NCBI GenBank assembly: GCA_963575745.1 | Contig: CAUYUJ010001325.1 | Span: 330,945 to 394,944, forward strand | Origin: Prorocentrum cordatum | Taxonomy: Eukaryota; Sar; Dinophyceae; Prorocentrales; Prorocentraceae | DNA: 64,000 bases | Reading direction: 5' to 3' | In this document: piece by piece, positions 11,577-21,441 of the stretch | Layout of the letters: every line of letters starts with the position of its first letter | Position numbering within the stretch: position 1 is the stretch's first letter | The notes under the pieces: model-generated | Database searches by the model: none | The model's input: the letters and a program-made list of their open reading frames with translations, nothing else | Told to the model about the DNA's origin: nothing | Made by a program: the position numbers and the translations under genes

Positions 11577-11720
11577 TTTGTGGGTCCCTGGGCCCCTTTT
11601 ATCGGGGCCCACCCTGGTTGGTGCTCCCGTTGCCGCGCCCAGGCGCGGCGACGGGAGCCTCTAGCGAGGAGCCCGAGAGTGAGGAAGGACAGGTACGGCC
11701 GGCTCGGGGCTGCATCTCGG
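11577..11720. repeat. Dispersed module D, copy 1 (empty site)
   Basis: TTTGTGGGTCCCTGGGCCCC through GAGGAAGGACAGGTACGGCC is a close copy of 15702-16170. Here two 160 bp insertions present in the second copy are absent, so this copy shows the pre-insertion state: CCCCTTTTATCGGGGCCC is unbroken and GAGGAAGGACAGGTACGG occurs once. Confidence 0.85.
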
Positions 11721-12106
11721 ACGGGCGTTGGCGGATTTCTAAATTGGCCGTTTCGCTCGGGACATCCTCTAAACAATGGAGCTGGCGTTGGCTCCAGGCC
11801 GCCTTTGTGTTCAGATCGCTCTTGGAGCGGCCAAGAGGGTCCCTAGAAGGCCACAGGACGGCTCCAGAGGGCCCGCATGACGGCCCCAGAGGCCTCCAAG
11901 AGCACTCCCAAGAGGGCCCAAGACGCTAGAATCGTCCAATTCCAATGGGAAGCGTATTTACCTAACAGCTTTTGCTGACAGGTTTCTAGTGGTCTCAAAA
12001 GAGAGCAGCAGATGACTCCACAGGGGGGTCGGGGCGGGACCCGGGGCATGCCGCCGAAGCCCAAATCGCCTTGGACATCCTCGCAAAATCGCTCTTGGCG
12101 CTGCTA
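11721..12106. other. Unassigned spacer
   Basis: 11820-11930 has a few GGCCCAAGAGG/GGCCCCAGAGG units resembling the array at 13.9-15.1 kb. Nothing else is recognised. Confidence 0.4.
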
Positions 12107-12500
12107 GAACTCCATCCCCGGCGTACATTTTGGATGCCCGGAGCCAACTGTAGGCCATTTCGTGGTCTTCGAGTTCCCAGAACTCCATTCCCGCCGTACA
12201 TTTTGGATGCCCGGAGCAAACTGTAGGCCACTTCGTGGTCTTCGAGTTCCCAGAACTCCATTCCCGGGCCACATTTTGGATGCCCGGAGCCAACTGTAGG
12301 CCACTTCGTGGTCTTCGAGTTCCCAGAACTCCATTCCCGGGCCACATTTTGAGATGCCCGGAGCCAACTGTAGGCCACTTCGTGGTCTTCGAGTTCCCAG
12401 AACTCCATTCCGGGCCACATTTTGATGCCCGGAGCAAACTGTAGGCCACTTCGTGTTCTTCGAGTTCCCAGAATTCCATTCCCTGGCCACATTTTGAATG
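12107..12500. repeat. 73 bp tandem repeat, about 5.5 copies
   Basis: The unit is GAACTCCATTCCCGGGCC, ACATTTTGGATGCCCGGAGC, CAACTGTAGGCCACTTCGTG, GTCTTCGAGTTCCCA. Copies are 90% or more alike by eye. Units abut directly without spacers. Because 73 is not a multiple of three, the frames rotate, and the open frames are artefacts. Confidence 0.9.
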
Positions 12501-13690
12501 CTGAGGCAGGCTGATGCTGAGGCTGAGGCAGGCTGAGGCTGAGGCAGGCTGAGGCTGAGGCCGAGGCTGAAGGCAGACTGAGGCTGAGGCTGAAGCAGGC
12601 TGAGGCTGAGGCTGAGGCAGGCTGAGGCTGAGGCTGCAGGCTGGCTGAGGCAGGCTGAGGCTGAGGCTGAGGCTGATGCAGGCTGAGGCTGAGGCAGGCT
12701 GAGGCTGAGGCCGAGACTGAAGGCAGACTGAGGCTGAGGCTGAAGCAGGCTGAGGCTGAGGCTGAGGCTGAGGCAGGCTGATGCTGAGGCAGGCTGAGGC
12801 TGAGGCTGAGGCTGAGGCTGAGGCTGAGGCTGAGGCCGAGGCTGAAGGCAGCTGAGGCTGGCAGGCTGAGGCTGAGGCTGAGGCAGAGGCTGAGGCTGAG
12901 GCTGAGGCTGAGGCTGAGGCAGGCTGAGGCTGAGGCTGAGGCTGAGGCAGGCTGAGGCTGAGGCAGGCTGAGGCTGAGGCTGATGCAGGCTGAGGCAGAG
13001 GCAGGCTGAGACTGAAGCCGAGGCTGAAGGCAGATTGAGGCTGAGGCTGAAGCAGGCTGAGGCTGAGGCAGAGGCAGGCTGAGGCTGAGGCTGAGGCAGG
13101 CTGATGCTGCTGAGGCAGGCTGAGGCTGAGGCTGAGGCTGATGCAGGCCGAGGCTGAGGCAGCCTGAGGCTGAGGCCGAGGCCGAAGGCAGATTGAGGCT
13201 GAGGCTGATGCAGGCTGAGGCTGAGGCTGAGGCAGGCTGAGGCTGAGGCTGAGGCAGGCTGATGCTGAGCCAGGCTGAGGCTGAGGCTGAGGCTCATGCA
13301 GGCTGAGGCTGAGGCCGAGGCTGAGGCCGAGGCTGAAGGCAGACTGAGGCTGAGGCTGAAGCAGGCTGAGGCTGAGGCTGAGGCAGGCTGAGGCTGAGGC
13401 TGAGGCTGAGGCTGAGGCAGGCTGATGCAGGCTGAGGCTGAGGCCGAGGCTGAAGGGACTGAGGCTGAGGCTGGCAGGGAGGCTGAGGCTGAGGCTGAGG
13501 CTGAGGCTGAGGCAGGCTGATGCTGAGGCAGGCTGAGGCCGAGGCTGAGGGACTGAGGCTGAGGCTGCAGGCAGACTGCAGGCTGATGCAGGAGCAGGCT
13601 GAGGCTGAGGCTGAGGCAGGCTGAAGCTGAGGCTGAGGCTGATGCTGAGGCAGGCTGAGGCTGAGGCTGAGGCTAATGCAGGCCACTGCG
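12501..13690. repeat. (GAGGCT)n hexamer array, 1.2 kb
   Basis: GAGGCTGAGGCTGAGGCAGG and variants (GAGGCC, GATGCT, GATGCAGGCT) run without a break. Higher-order blocks are visible: GAAGGCAGACTGAGGCTGAG recurs every 170-300 bases. The minus-strand frame reads endless SLSLSL/PQPQPQ and has no coding support. Confidence 0.9.
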
Positions 13691-13854
13691 ACTGTCATCG
13701 CGACTGCGACTGCGACTGCGAGAACAGCAGAACTCTACAACTGGATTCTCATCTGAATCTTAAGGGGGATGCTTCCAGATATGCTCCTACACATCGCTGT
13801 TAGGTTGCTTTAGCGGGATAATTTTTTATCATATGCGATGTTCTCGTCTTTACG

Positions 13855-15115
13855 GCGTCGAAGACGGTCCAAGAGTCCCCCAAGACCGCCCCGCGACGGC
13901 CCAAGAGACTCAAGAGGCGCCCAAGACTGGCGAAGAGGGCGCCAAGACGGCCCAAGAGGCTCCCAAGAAGGCCCACGAGGGCCCCAAGAGGGGCCCAAGA
14001 GGGAGAGCCCGAATCGAAGATCGGAGCATCCCGCCCAAAGACGGCCCTAGGAGGCCCCAGGAGGCGCCCAGAAGGTCCCACGAGGCCCCCGAGAGACCCC
14101 CAAGACGCCCCAAGAGGCCCAACAGAGGCCAACAGAGGCCCCAAGAGGACCCAAAACGGCCCGCGAGAAGCCTCCCAAGAGAGCCAAACGAACTTTCACT
14201 TCGTCTCATTCTCAATACCCCGGCACGGTGGCGGGATGGACCGAAGGTCACTAGATCCGCCGCCCCCTGCTTGCAGGGGTGCACGGCGTGCTGGATGAGC
14301 TGTCAGGTTTTGGTTTTGGTTCTTTTTCCAAAAGAACTCCCCAGTGGGCTTCGGCCCGTCCCGCCGGGGTCCCGGGAGGAAGCCGAAAGGACCTCAATCC
14401 GGAACAAAAATCCTCCAAGACGGCTCAAGATGGCTTCTAAGATGGCCACGTTGGCCCAAGATGGTCTCCAAGATGGTCCAAGATGGCCTCCAAGTCCGCC
14501 CAAGATGGTCCAAGACGGCCTCCAAGACGGCCCAAGATGTACCCAAGAGGGCCTAAGATATCCTCAAGATGGCCCAAGACGGTCCAAGAGACCCCAAAGA
14601 GGCCTCCAAGACAGCCCAAGAGGCCTTCAAGAGGTCCTCTAGGAGGGCCCGAAGAGCCCAAAATCATTGATTTTCCTTAGGTTTTTGAAGGATTTTGGCA
14701 TTTGCGCCGTTTCGGCTTTCCGACGGCCCAAGACGGCCCAAGAGGCCCCCAAGATCGCCTCAAGATCGCCCAAGAGGCCTCCAAGAAGGCCCTATGACGG
14801 CCCAAGGGCCCCCCAAGACGGCCCCAAGAGCGCCCCAAGACGGCCCAAGAGGCCTCCAAGACGCCCAACATGGCCTCCAAGACGGCCCTGAAGCGCCCCA
14901 AGAGGGCCCCAAGACGGCCCAGAGAGGCCCCCAAGACGGCTCCAGACGGCGTCAGACGGACCAGGAACGCCCTAAGACGGCCAAAGAGACCCCCAGGAAG
15001 CCCCCAAAGGCCCCCAAGAGGCCCAAGGAGGCCCCCAAGATGCCTCCAAGAGGCCTCGAAGAGGCCCCCAAGAAGCCCCCAACAGACCCCAAGGGTGCCC
15101 CAAGAGACTCCTAAC
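13855..15115. repeat. CCCAAGANGGC degenerate array
   Basis: Units of 10-13 bases (GGCCCAAGACGGCC, CCCCCAAGAGGCC, TCCAAGATGGCC) fill 13855-14200 and 14405-15115. A non-repetitive gap at 14200-14400 has no gene. Frames rich in RPPRRPKTAQ follow from the repeat. Confidence 0.8.
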
Positions 15116-15701
15116 AACCCTCATCCTCCTACTCTATTTCTTCCTCTTCCTCTTCCTGTTCATAATCATTCTCTCCCATGTGTTCCCCGAAAGCTTTCCA
15201 AACCGACTCGGGGAACTCATGGTCCGATAGCTTGGCCAAGCTCTAGTCCAACTTTCGGCCACATCGGCGTTTCCAAAAAGGCAGGGGGCGGCGGTGATTC
15301 GCCGTAGGCGTCTTCGATACTCCATCTCCTTATCCCGAATTCGGGCTACACAGCCCCAAGACAGCTCAAGAGGGCCCGAAAACGGCTCCAGAGGGATCCA
15401 AGAGGGCTTAATGTGACAGGCCTCTTGGACCGTTTTCAAACTATAATGGGCCGGCATGGAGCATCTTGGAAGGGCTGGAGACGGCCAGAGGCATCCTGGG
15501 CATTCCTGGGAGGGGTGAGGGATCTAGTCCGTTTAACCGGATCCCCCCCCTGCAAGCCAGCCGGACCGAGTGCCCGAGTAATTCGACAATGGGTACCGCC
15601 ACCCTGTTCGCACAAGCGTTCCAGTTTTGACGTCCCCGTGTGATGCCACACCTGCAGCGAAGGTTGTTCGATCATTCGCTTCCCGTTCTTGTCAGGTCAG
15701 G
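15116..15701. other. Unassigned spacer
   Basis: A CTTCCTCTTCCTCTTCC tract at 15137-15160 is the only simple repeat. No coding or regulatory signal is seen. Confidence 0.4.
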
Positions 15702-15729
15702 TTTGTGGGTCCCTGGGCCCCTTTCTCGG

Positions 15730-15889
15730 CAAGGGCTCCCTCGAGGGCGCGAAGTTATTCGCGCTTCGCGGTCCTCGTTCCTTCTCCCCCTCCTCCTCGT
15801 CCTCCTATTCTCCTTCTGGGAGGGCGGCGCGAGAGCGCGAAGTTATTCGCGCTTCGCGCAGCGCGAAGCGCGAAGTTGGGGGCCCCTTG
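15730..15889. mobile_element. Family B inverted-repeat element, copy B1
   Basis: 160 bp. Left end CAAGGGCTCCCTCGAGGGCG, right end GAAGTTGGGGGCCCCTTG. The inside holds GCGCGAAGTTATTCGCGCTT CGCG twice around a pyrimidine tract (CTTCTCCCCCTCCTCCTCG). It is flanked by CTCGG on both sides (15725-15729, 15890-15894). The empty site is 11577-11720. No coding capacity, so it must be non-autonomous. Confidence 0.8.
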
Positions 15890-15985
15890 CTCGGGGCCCA
15901 CCCCGGGTGGTGTTCCCGATGCCGCGCCCGGGCGCGGCGACGGGAGCCTCCAGCGAGGAGCCCGAGGGTGAGGAAGGACGGGTAC

Positions 15986-16145
15986 CAAGGGCTCCCTCGA
16001 GGGCGCGAAGTTATTCGCGCTTCGCGGTCCTCGTTCCTTCTCCCCCTCCTCCTCGTCCTCCTATTCTCCCTTCTGGGAGGGCGGCGCGAGAGCGCGAAGT
16101 TATTCGCGCTTCGCGCAGCGCGAAGCGCGAAGTTGGGAGCCCTAG
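15986..16145. mobile_element. Family B inverted-repeat element, copy B2
   Basis: 160 bp and almost identical to B1. Flanks GGAAGGACGGGTAC (15972-15985) and GGAAGGACAGGTAC (16146-16159) form a 14-base target duplication with one mismatch. The paralogous empty site at 11682-11695 has the string once. Confidence 0.85.
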
Positions 16146-16335
16146 GGAAGGACAGGTACGGCCGGACCGAGGTATCGGATCGAGGTCGGTTCGGGGAGGG
16201 CGCCCTGATGCTTCCCGTGCTCGTGGGATGTTTTTGTGCGTCCTGGGGGGTGGGGCCCTCGAGTGTGTTCAGTTTGGGCCAGCGGACGGTCTCATGTTCT
16301 TGGAAGAAGTTCTTCTGTCCCAGGCTGGAATGTAG

Positions 16336-17021
16336 GCACGGACGCAAATCAATATGGCTTGTCTTGACCATGCCGGGTGTTGCTAGAAGTGCCCTTGGAC
16401 CAGGTTACCCTCAGGATTTCCACCGAGGCCCCGACAGCCTCCAGGGCACCCCTCACGAGGTCCAGAGGGCCCCAGGGGGCTCCAGAATTGAGCGAAAAGC
16501 TGGGGGCACCCTGGGCCAGGGGCACCTTGAGCAACCCCTGGATAATTATGGAACGCGGGGGATTCAACCAGGAAATGCAGGATCCAGGAGGTGTGGGACC
16601 ACATGGGAGAGCTCCTGGGACGCGTGCCGAGTGCTTCCTGCTTCCCCTGGGCCCCTCTGGAGCGCCTCCGGCGAGGCGCCCAGGAGAGGCCTCCGAGCGG
16701 CGAGGGCGCGCCGACCCCGCCGCCCTCGTCGGGCCCTCGGCGCGGCGCCCGAGCCGTGGCCCGCCGCCGCATCCGAGAGGCCCCCAGGGCGCCCCCGTGG
16801 CAGGACGCCATCCACGGGCGGGAGGGCGCCGGCCACACGCCCCGATGGCCCAGTTCGGCTCGGTCGGCCCGATGCGATGGCGGCTCCGGCCGGCCCCGGG
16901 TCGAGTCGGTTCCGATGTTCGGGCGGACCTGGCCGGATGCGGGGCGCTGCCGTGCATCCTGGCGCCGCCGATGCGATCCGGTTCCGGCTCCGTGCCGGTG
17001 CGGTCCGATCCGATGCACGTG
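16336..17021. other. Unassigned GC-rich DNA
   Basis: Overlapping open frames exist on both strands (up to 257 codons) but none has a recognisable domain, and G/C richness explains them. Nothing is supported. Confidence 0.4.
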
Positions 17022-17168
17022 TTGAGTCGGGCTTGTCCCTCGACAGGAGGACTATTCGAAAATAGTGAAAAATTAGTCTGGGATTATTTTTGCGATATTT
17101 TTGTACATTTTTGGAATCTTGTTCATTTCTCGTCAAAAGTCCCCCTGTAGGGGGACATGCCCGACCTA
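17022..17168. mobile_element. Family A inverted-repeat element, copy A2
   Basis: 147 bp. Left end TTGAGTCGGGCTTGTCCCTC, right end TAGGGGGACATGCCCGACCTA. The A/T-rich core holds AAATAGTGAAAAATTAGTCTGGGATTATTTTT. ATGCACGTG on both sides (17013-17021, 17169-17177) is a 9-base target duplication. Confidence 0.8.
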
Positions 17169-17257
17169 ATGCACGTGTCGATTCTCGATCCGATTTGCCG
17201 ATTTGATGCTAACTTAACCTGTACACCTGCACCCAAACATTCAGGAGGGGAAACGAC

Positions 17258-17411
17258 ATACAGACACAATGAATCGTCCACTGCCAGGAAAATATTGGAA
17301 AATATGGGAAGTGTGGGGGAAGACAAAAAACCCAGAAGATATACGGAAATATTGGGAATCATTTTATTTGTGTGTATTTATTTGCGTGTCCCAGGGCCCC
17401 TTCAAACATGC
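17258..17411. repeat. Family C A/T-rich element, copy C1
   Basis: ACAGACACAATGAATCGTCC to TATTTGCGTGTCCCAGGGCC CCTTCAAA matches 36006-36155 over its whole length (shared AAAATATGGGAAGTG, GGGGGAAGACAAAAA, TTATTTGTGTGTATTTATTTG). The ends ACAGACACAAT and ATTTGTGTGT are imperfect inverted repeats. It is clearly A/T-richer than its flanks. Confidence 0.7.
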
Positions 17412-17822
17412 TCGCGTCGCGAAAAAGTTACGGCGCGAGGTCTTTGGACGCGTCGGTTCTTGCTGATGTTTTGCGCCTCCAGGTGGCTTCTAGTCGCGTC
17501 GCAACGGCTGGATCCTTCTAGAAATCGTGGCCCAAACGCACCCGGGGTCGATTTTTGGTCCCCCCAGACACTGACGTGCTCGCGCCGCGGAAGTATCACG
17601 GCGAGAGATGTTGCGCCACGTTCGGCGTCCGGCCCAGGGCCGTCAGCAGACGGGTCGGGATGAAAACCCGGCTTGAGGAAGAGCTTAGTTCTTTTGGGGC
17701 CATCGCTTGGCTTGCGAGAAGATCAAGGCATCGCGTTCGTGGGGCTGTGCACCTGCACCGAGCCGGACCAGGCCGAGCCTGGGCCCAGGCTTCGTGCATG
17801 CGTGCGCTCCCGCCCACTGCCA
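17412..17822. other. Unassigned, with a ~45 bp direct repeat
   Basis: CATGCTCGCGTCGCGAAAAA..GGCGCGAGGTCTTTGGACGC (17407-17453) and CGTGCTCGCGCCGCGGAAGT..GGCGAGAGATGTTGCGCCAC (17575-17620) are diverged direct copies. No gene. Confidence 0.45.
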
Positions 17823-17972
17823 TTAAGTCGGGCCTGTCTCTCTACAGGGGGAGTATTCAAGAATAGTTTTAAAAAAGTCTGGGGACTATTTTTTTGTATT
17901 TCCGGGTATGTTTTGAGCACTTTCTGAATATTTGTAGAATTTGTTTTACACCTCACCACCTAGCCCTAAAAT
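17823..17972. mobile_element. Family A element, copy A3 (right end lost)
   Basis: Starts TTAAGTCGGGCCTGTCTCTC TACAGGGGGAGTATTC like the family. The core CTGGGGACTATTTTTTTG is present. The expected right inverted repeat is missing or eroded (CACCACCTAGCCCT), and another copy begins at once. Confidence 0.65.
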
Positions 17973-17976
17973 TGCA

Positions 17977-18122
17977 TCAAGCCTGTCCCTCTACAGAACA
18001 AATATTCAAAAATAATCCAAAATAGTCTTGAGACTATTTTTTGAATATCATGTTGGAGCATTTTTGGCGTATTTTTTATTTTTCGTCGAAGATCCCTCTG
18101 TAGGGGGACACGCCCGACTTAA
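17977..18122. mobile_element. Family A element, copy A4
   Basis: The left end is weak (TCAAGCCTGTCCCTCTACAG); the right end is good (TTTTCGTCGAAGATCCCTCT GTAGGGGGACACGCCCGACTTAA). Core: AATAGTCTTGAGACTATT, a perfect 9-base-arm palindrome. No target duplication was found; it may share an outer boundary with A3. Confidence 0.65.
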
Positions 18123-18477
18123 GACCAATGTGGGTACACAGGTGGCGCCCTCCCAGCGGGAGGAGAGCCCGCACCTCGCCGCCTGGCCCTGGAGGCCCTC
18201 CTGCAGCAGGCGACGAACGGTAGACGGCGTGGGTGTTGGCCGCCATCGGGGGCCGTTGTCCCCGACAGCGGCTGCGAAGGCTGCGCTCCTGCAGTGGCAG
18301 GCGGACGTACGAGCTTGTCAACCGCGCTGGGACAAGGCGTCCTGGGTCGCAGGAGCTCAGACAGGCGACGCCTGGTCTTTTCTCCCACAGGGCCCGCAGA
18401 AGCCCAAACCCTCTCTCCAGGGCCAGCACTTAATCCCGAGTCATCTCTTTCGGCGGCCCCAGGCCCCGGCGCCAGCA
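18123..18477. other. Unassigned GC-rich DNA
   Basis: No repeat unit, domain or coding signal was recognised. Confidence 0.35.
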
Positions 18478-18655
18478 AAGAGGAGGAGGAGGAGGAGATG
18501 GAGGAGGAGGTGGAGGAGGAGAAGGAGGAGGAGGAGGAGGAAGATCGAGGAGGAGGAGGAAGATCGAGGAGGAGGGAGGAGGGAGGAGGAGGAGGAGGGG
18601 GAGGAGGAGGAGGAGGAGGAGGAGGAGGAGGAGGAGGAGGAGGAGGGGGAAGATC
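18478..18655. repeat. (GGA)n microsatellite
   Basis: Long GGAGGA run with GGAAGATCGA interruptions. The poly-Glu/poly-Gly frames are artefacts. The purine strand could form triplex DNA. Confidence 0.95.
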
Positions 18656-18825
18656 GAGGCTCGAGCATCGAGGATCGCTCTTGGCACCTCCAGCCGCGCC
18701 CGCGCCTCCAGCGCGCCCCGCGCCCGCGGCCAGGCGCGCGGCGCGCCCAGCGCCGCGCCGGTGTCCAGGCCTGCGCTGGCGCGGCTGCGGCGCGAACTCG
18801 CAGAGGCGCGCCGCCCGGCCTCGCC

Positions 18826-18993
18826 TTAAGTCGGGCCTGTCCCCCTACAGGGGGTTTTTCGACGAAAAGCAAAAAAACAAAAAAAAACAAAAACACTCAA
18901 ACGGTAAAACAAGAATTCAAAAAATAGTCCCCATACTATTTTTGGATTATTGTTTTGAACATTTTGGGGGTTATTGTATTTTGCCCGACATGA
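18826..18993. mobile_element. Family A element, copy A5
   Basis: 168 bp. Left end TTAAGTCGGGCCTGTCCCCC TACAGGGGG then TTTTTCGACGAAAAGC. The right end is short and eroded (TTGCCCGACATGA). Flanked by GCCTCGCC on both sides (18818-18825, 18994-19001), an 8-base target duplication. Confidence 0.75.
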
Positions 18994-19344
18994 GCCTCGC
19001 CGTCGGCGCGCCGGCGTCGCCCGGCGCCCCGCCTTCGCCGTCGTTTCTCGTCGTCGGCGGGAGGCCAGGAGGTGGGGGGGGGGGGAAGTGGAGGGAAGCG
19101 GGGGAGGGGCGCAGGGAGGGAGGCCCAGAGGAGGGCGGGGAGCCCAGGCAGGACGGGGGAGGAGGGACGGGGGCCCTCTCTTCGATGCACCCATCGTCCC
19201 CAGACCTCCTCTGGCTGCCCCAAAAACTTGCGGCGGAGGGTCATTCTTGGCCTCTGAGGGGGCCCTCCCCGGGCCTCGGGACCGTCCAGAACGACTCGCA
19301 GGATGAAAAATTCGGTTCCGGGGAATGGGAGCAGACCTCTGGGG

Positions 19345-19469
19345 TTAAGTCGGGCCTGTCCCCCTACAGGGGGATTGTCGATGAAGAATAAAAAATACAC
19401 CAAACAAAATGAAAATAAAATCCAAACATAGTCTGGGGATAATTTTTGGAGTATGTTTTTTCGACTTAA
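19345..19469. mobile_element. Family A element, copy A6
   Basis: 125 bp. TTAAGTCGGGCCTGTCCCCC at the left, TTTTTTCGACTTAA at the right. GAGCAGACCTCTGGGG is repeated perfectly on both sides (19329-19344, 19470-19485), a 16-base target duplication and the clearest in the window. It has no coding capacity. Confidence 0.85.
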
Positions 19470-19485
19470 GAGCAGACCTCTGGGG

Positions 19486-21389
19486 GTCGACGTTGCGAAA
19501 AAATCACTACGTCGGAGTTCTGGGTCCGTCGTCTCCACCTGTCGTCGCCGTCTTCGGCGTCCTCGACGTGTTGCTGGTGGTTGTCGTCGGCGTCGCCCGT
19601 CGTCGTCGCCGGCGCGCGCCGGCGTCGCCGGTCGTCCGTCGCCGCCGCCGCCTTTCCAACCCCTCCCTAACGGTGAAGAAGGGGGTTGGAAGTGGGAGCG
19701 CTCGGACGCCCTAAAGGGCTAGTGGGAGTCATCATCACCTACGCCCAGAGGGCTCGTGATTTTCGCCTCGTCTGCCCTGTCGGTCTGCTCTTGGGCCCTT
19801 CCAAGTGGACCGCGGCCTGCAATCATCGTCTCCTGGTGCCGCACACTACGCGTTACCTCTACGCAGGTACGCGCGAGACCAGGCTTGAATGCAGTCCGCG
19901 CATCAGGCGTGCCCCGTGACCATGTTCCCAGTGGCCTTACCTGTCACACGCGCTGCATGGGGTTGATCGACGGCCTCCAGGCCCGCCACCTCACGCCACA
20001 CTGAACGGACGGCACGGGGCCCGAAGGGACCCCGTACGTGGTGCGGTGCATGGGCGCCGCCGTTCTCGTACCTCGTACCGGGAGCCCCCTCTGGTGCATT
20101 CGAAGTCTGAGCTGCAGGAGGTTCACATGTCATCCTTCCTCCTCGATCCTCCGCCTCGATCCTCCGCCTCGATCCTCCTCGATCCTCCTCGACCTTCCTC
20201 GATCCTCGGCCGTCGAAACTGGCGCCGTGAGCCTGGCGGGCTGGCCTCCCCGGAGGTCTGCGTGGGCCCCTTGGGGCCTCCCGAGGCGTCTGAGGTTCCT
20301 CGTCGACGATCCTCATCCTCCTAGGTCCTTCTCTTCTTCGATCCTCCTCATCCTTGATCCCGGATCCTCCTCCTCGCTCCTCCTCCGATTCGAGCTTCGA
20401 GCCTCCTCTTCTTCGTTCCTCCTCGATCCTCGATCCTCCTCCTCGACCCTACTGGACCCTCCTCATCGATCCTCAATCACTCTCCTCGACCCTCCTCGAG
20501 CTTCCACGACCCTCGACGATCCTGCTGGACCCTCGATCGGCCTCCTCGATCCTCCTCGACCCTCCTGCTTGACGCTCTTCCTCGCCCCCGAGGGTTTGGT
20601 TTTTGCGGCTCTGCGTGGCCCGTCGACGGTTACCGCCAAGAGCTGGGAGTGTCTGCGGCCCTTCAGCGGAGGCCTCCAGCCAAAGGCCACCTCCAGCAGG
20701 CACGGCCGGCTCTGCTGATCTGACTACATACGTCAGGGTCCCCGATGCCCGAATGCCTGGGCCCTCTGGGGGGCAGGGCTGGCGCGACGCAGCCGTCGAA
20801 GCCGCCCACGCGTGTGTCGGCCGAGGGTCCGCCTGGCCGCTGGCCCTCGCTCGGCCGCTGGGTGTCAGCTGGTGGCCGTCCGCCGCCGCGCGCGGCCGCG
20901 GGCCGCGATGCCGCGGAGGTGCGCAGGGCGGGGAACCCGCAGATCGCGGTCAGCCCCTCCGAGGACAGTGCGTCGTCGTGGGCGCCGTGGCCGCCGCCGC
21001 CGCCGGTGGCCGCCGCCGTTTGTCGACGTGCGTGGCCGGCGGCGGCGGCGGCGCCGTCGCGGTGGCCATGCGTGGCCGCGACGCCTTTGACGTCGTGGGC
21101 GTCGACGTCGACGTCGGTGGTGCCGCTGGCGTCGACGTCGTGGTCGTCATGGTGGTGGTCGTCGTCGTCGCCATCGCATTCGCGGGGTACAGTCGTCGTG
21201 GTCGTGGTCGTGGTCACCGGCGTCACTGCTGCCACCGTCGTCGTCGTTGCCGTCGTCGGGTGAGGAGGGGGAACAAATGGGAAAAGGCTGCAAGACGAGG
21301 AGGGGGGAGGGGGAGTGTAAAGTGGAGGAGGGAGAGAGAGCGCGAGGAGGAAGAAGGGAAAAGAATCAGACGGAATGGGAGAAGGGGGA
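19486..21389. other. Unassigned, with a CTCGATCCTC array
   Basis: 20130-20575 is built from CCTCCTCGATCCTCCTCGA-like units. 21050-21260 is rich in GTCGTCGTGGTGGT triplets. Open frames on both strands across 20600-21450 are compositional. No gene is supported. Confidence 0.45.
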
Positions 21390-21441
21390 GATGAGGAGGA
21401 GGAGGAGGAGGAGGAGGAGGAGGAGGAGGAGGAGGAGGACC
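21390..21441. repeat. (GGA)n microsatellite
   Basis: About 15 near-perfect GGA units directly upstream of dispersed repeat G1. Confidence 0.95.

Larger units (their letters stand above)
15702..16335. repeat. Dispersed module D, copy 2 (two insertions)
   Basis: Begins TTTGTGGGTCCCTGGGCCCC and matches 11577-11720 apart from two inserted 160 bp elements. Beyond the second insertion, ATCGGATCGAGGTCGGTTCG GGGAGGG and, near 16306, GTTCTTCTGTCCCAGG also occur at 57880-57905 and 58191-58206 in a third copy. The module is a repeat carrying younger insertions. Confidence 0.75.

Noticed and set aside
12107-12500. CRISPR-like regular direct repeats
   Set aside because: Units abut with no unique spacers, there are no cas genes, and the genome looks eukaryotic. 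The same holds for 55976-57690.
12104-13297. Ser/Leu/Pro/Gln frame of 397 codons
   Set aside because: An artefact of the GAGGCT array running into the 73 bp repeat.
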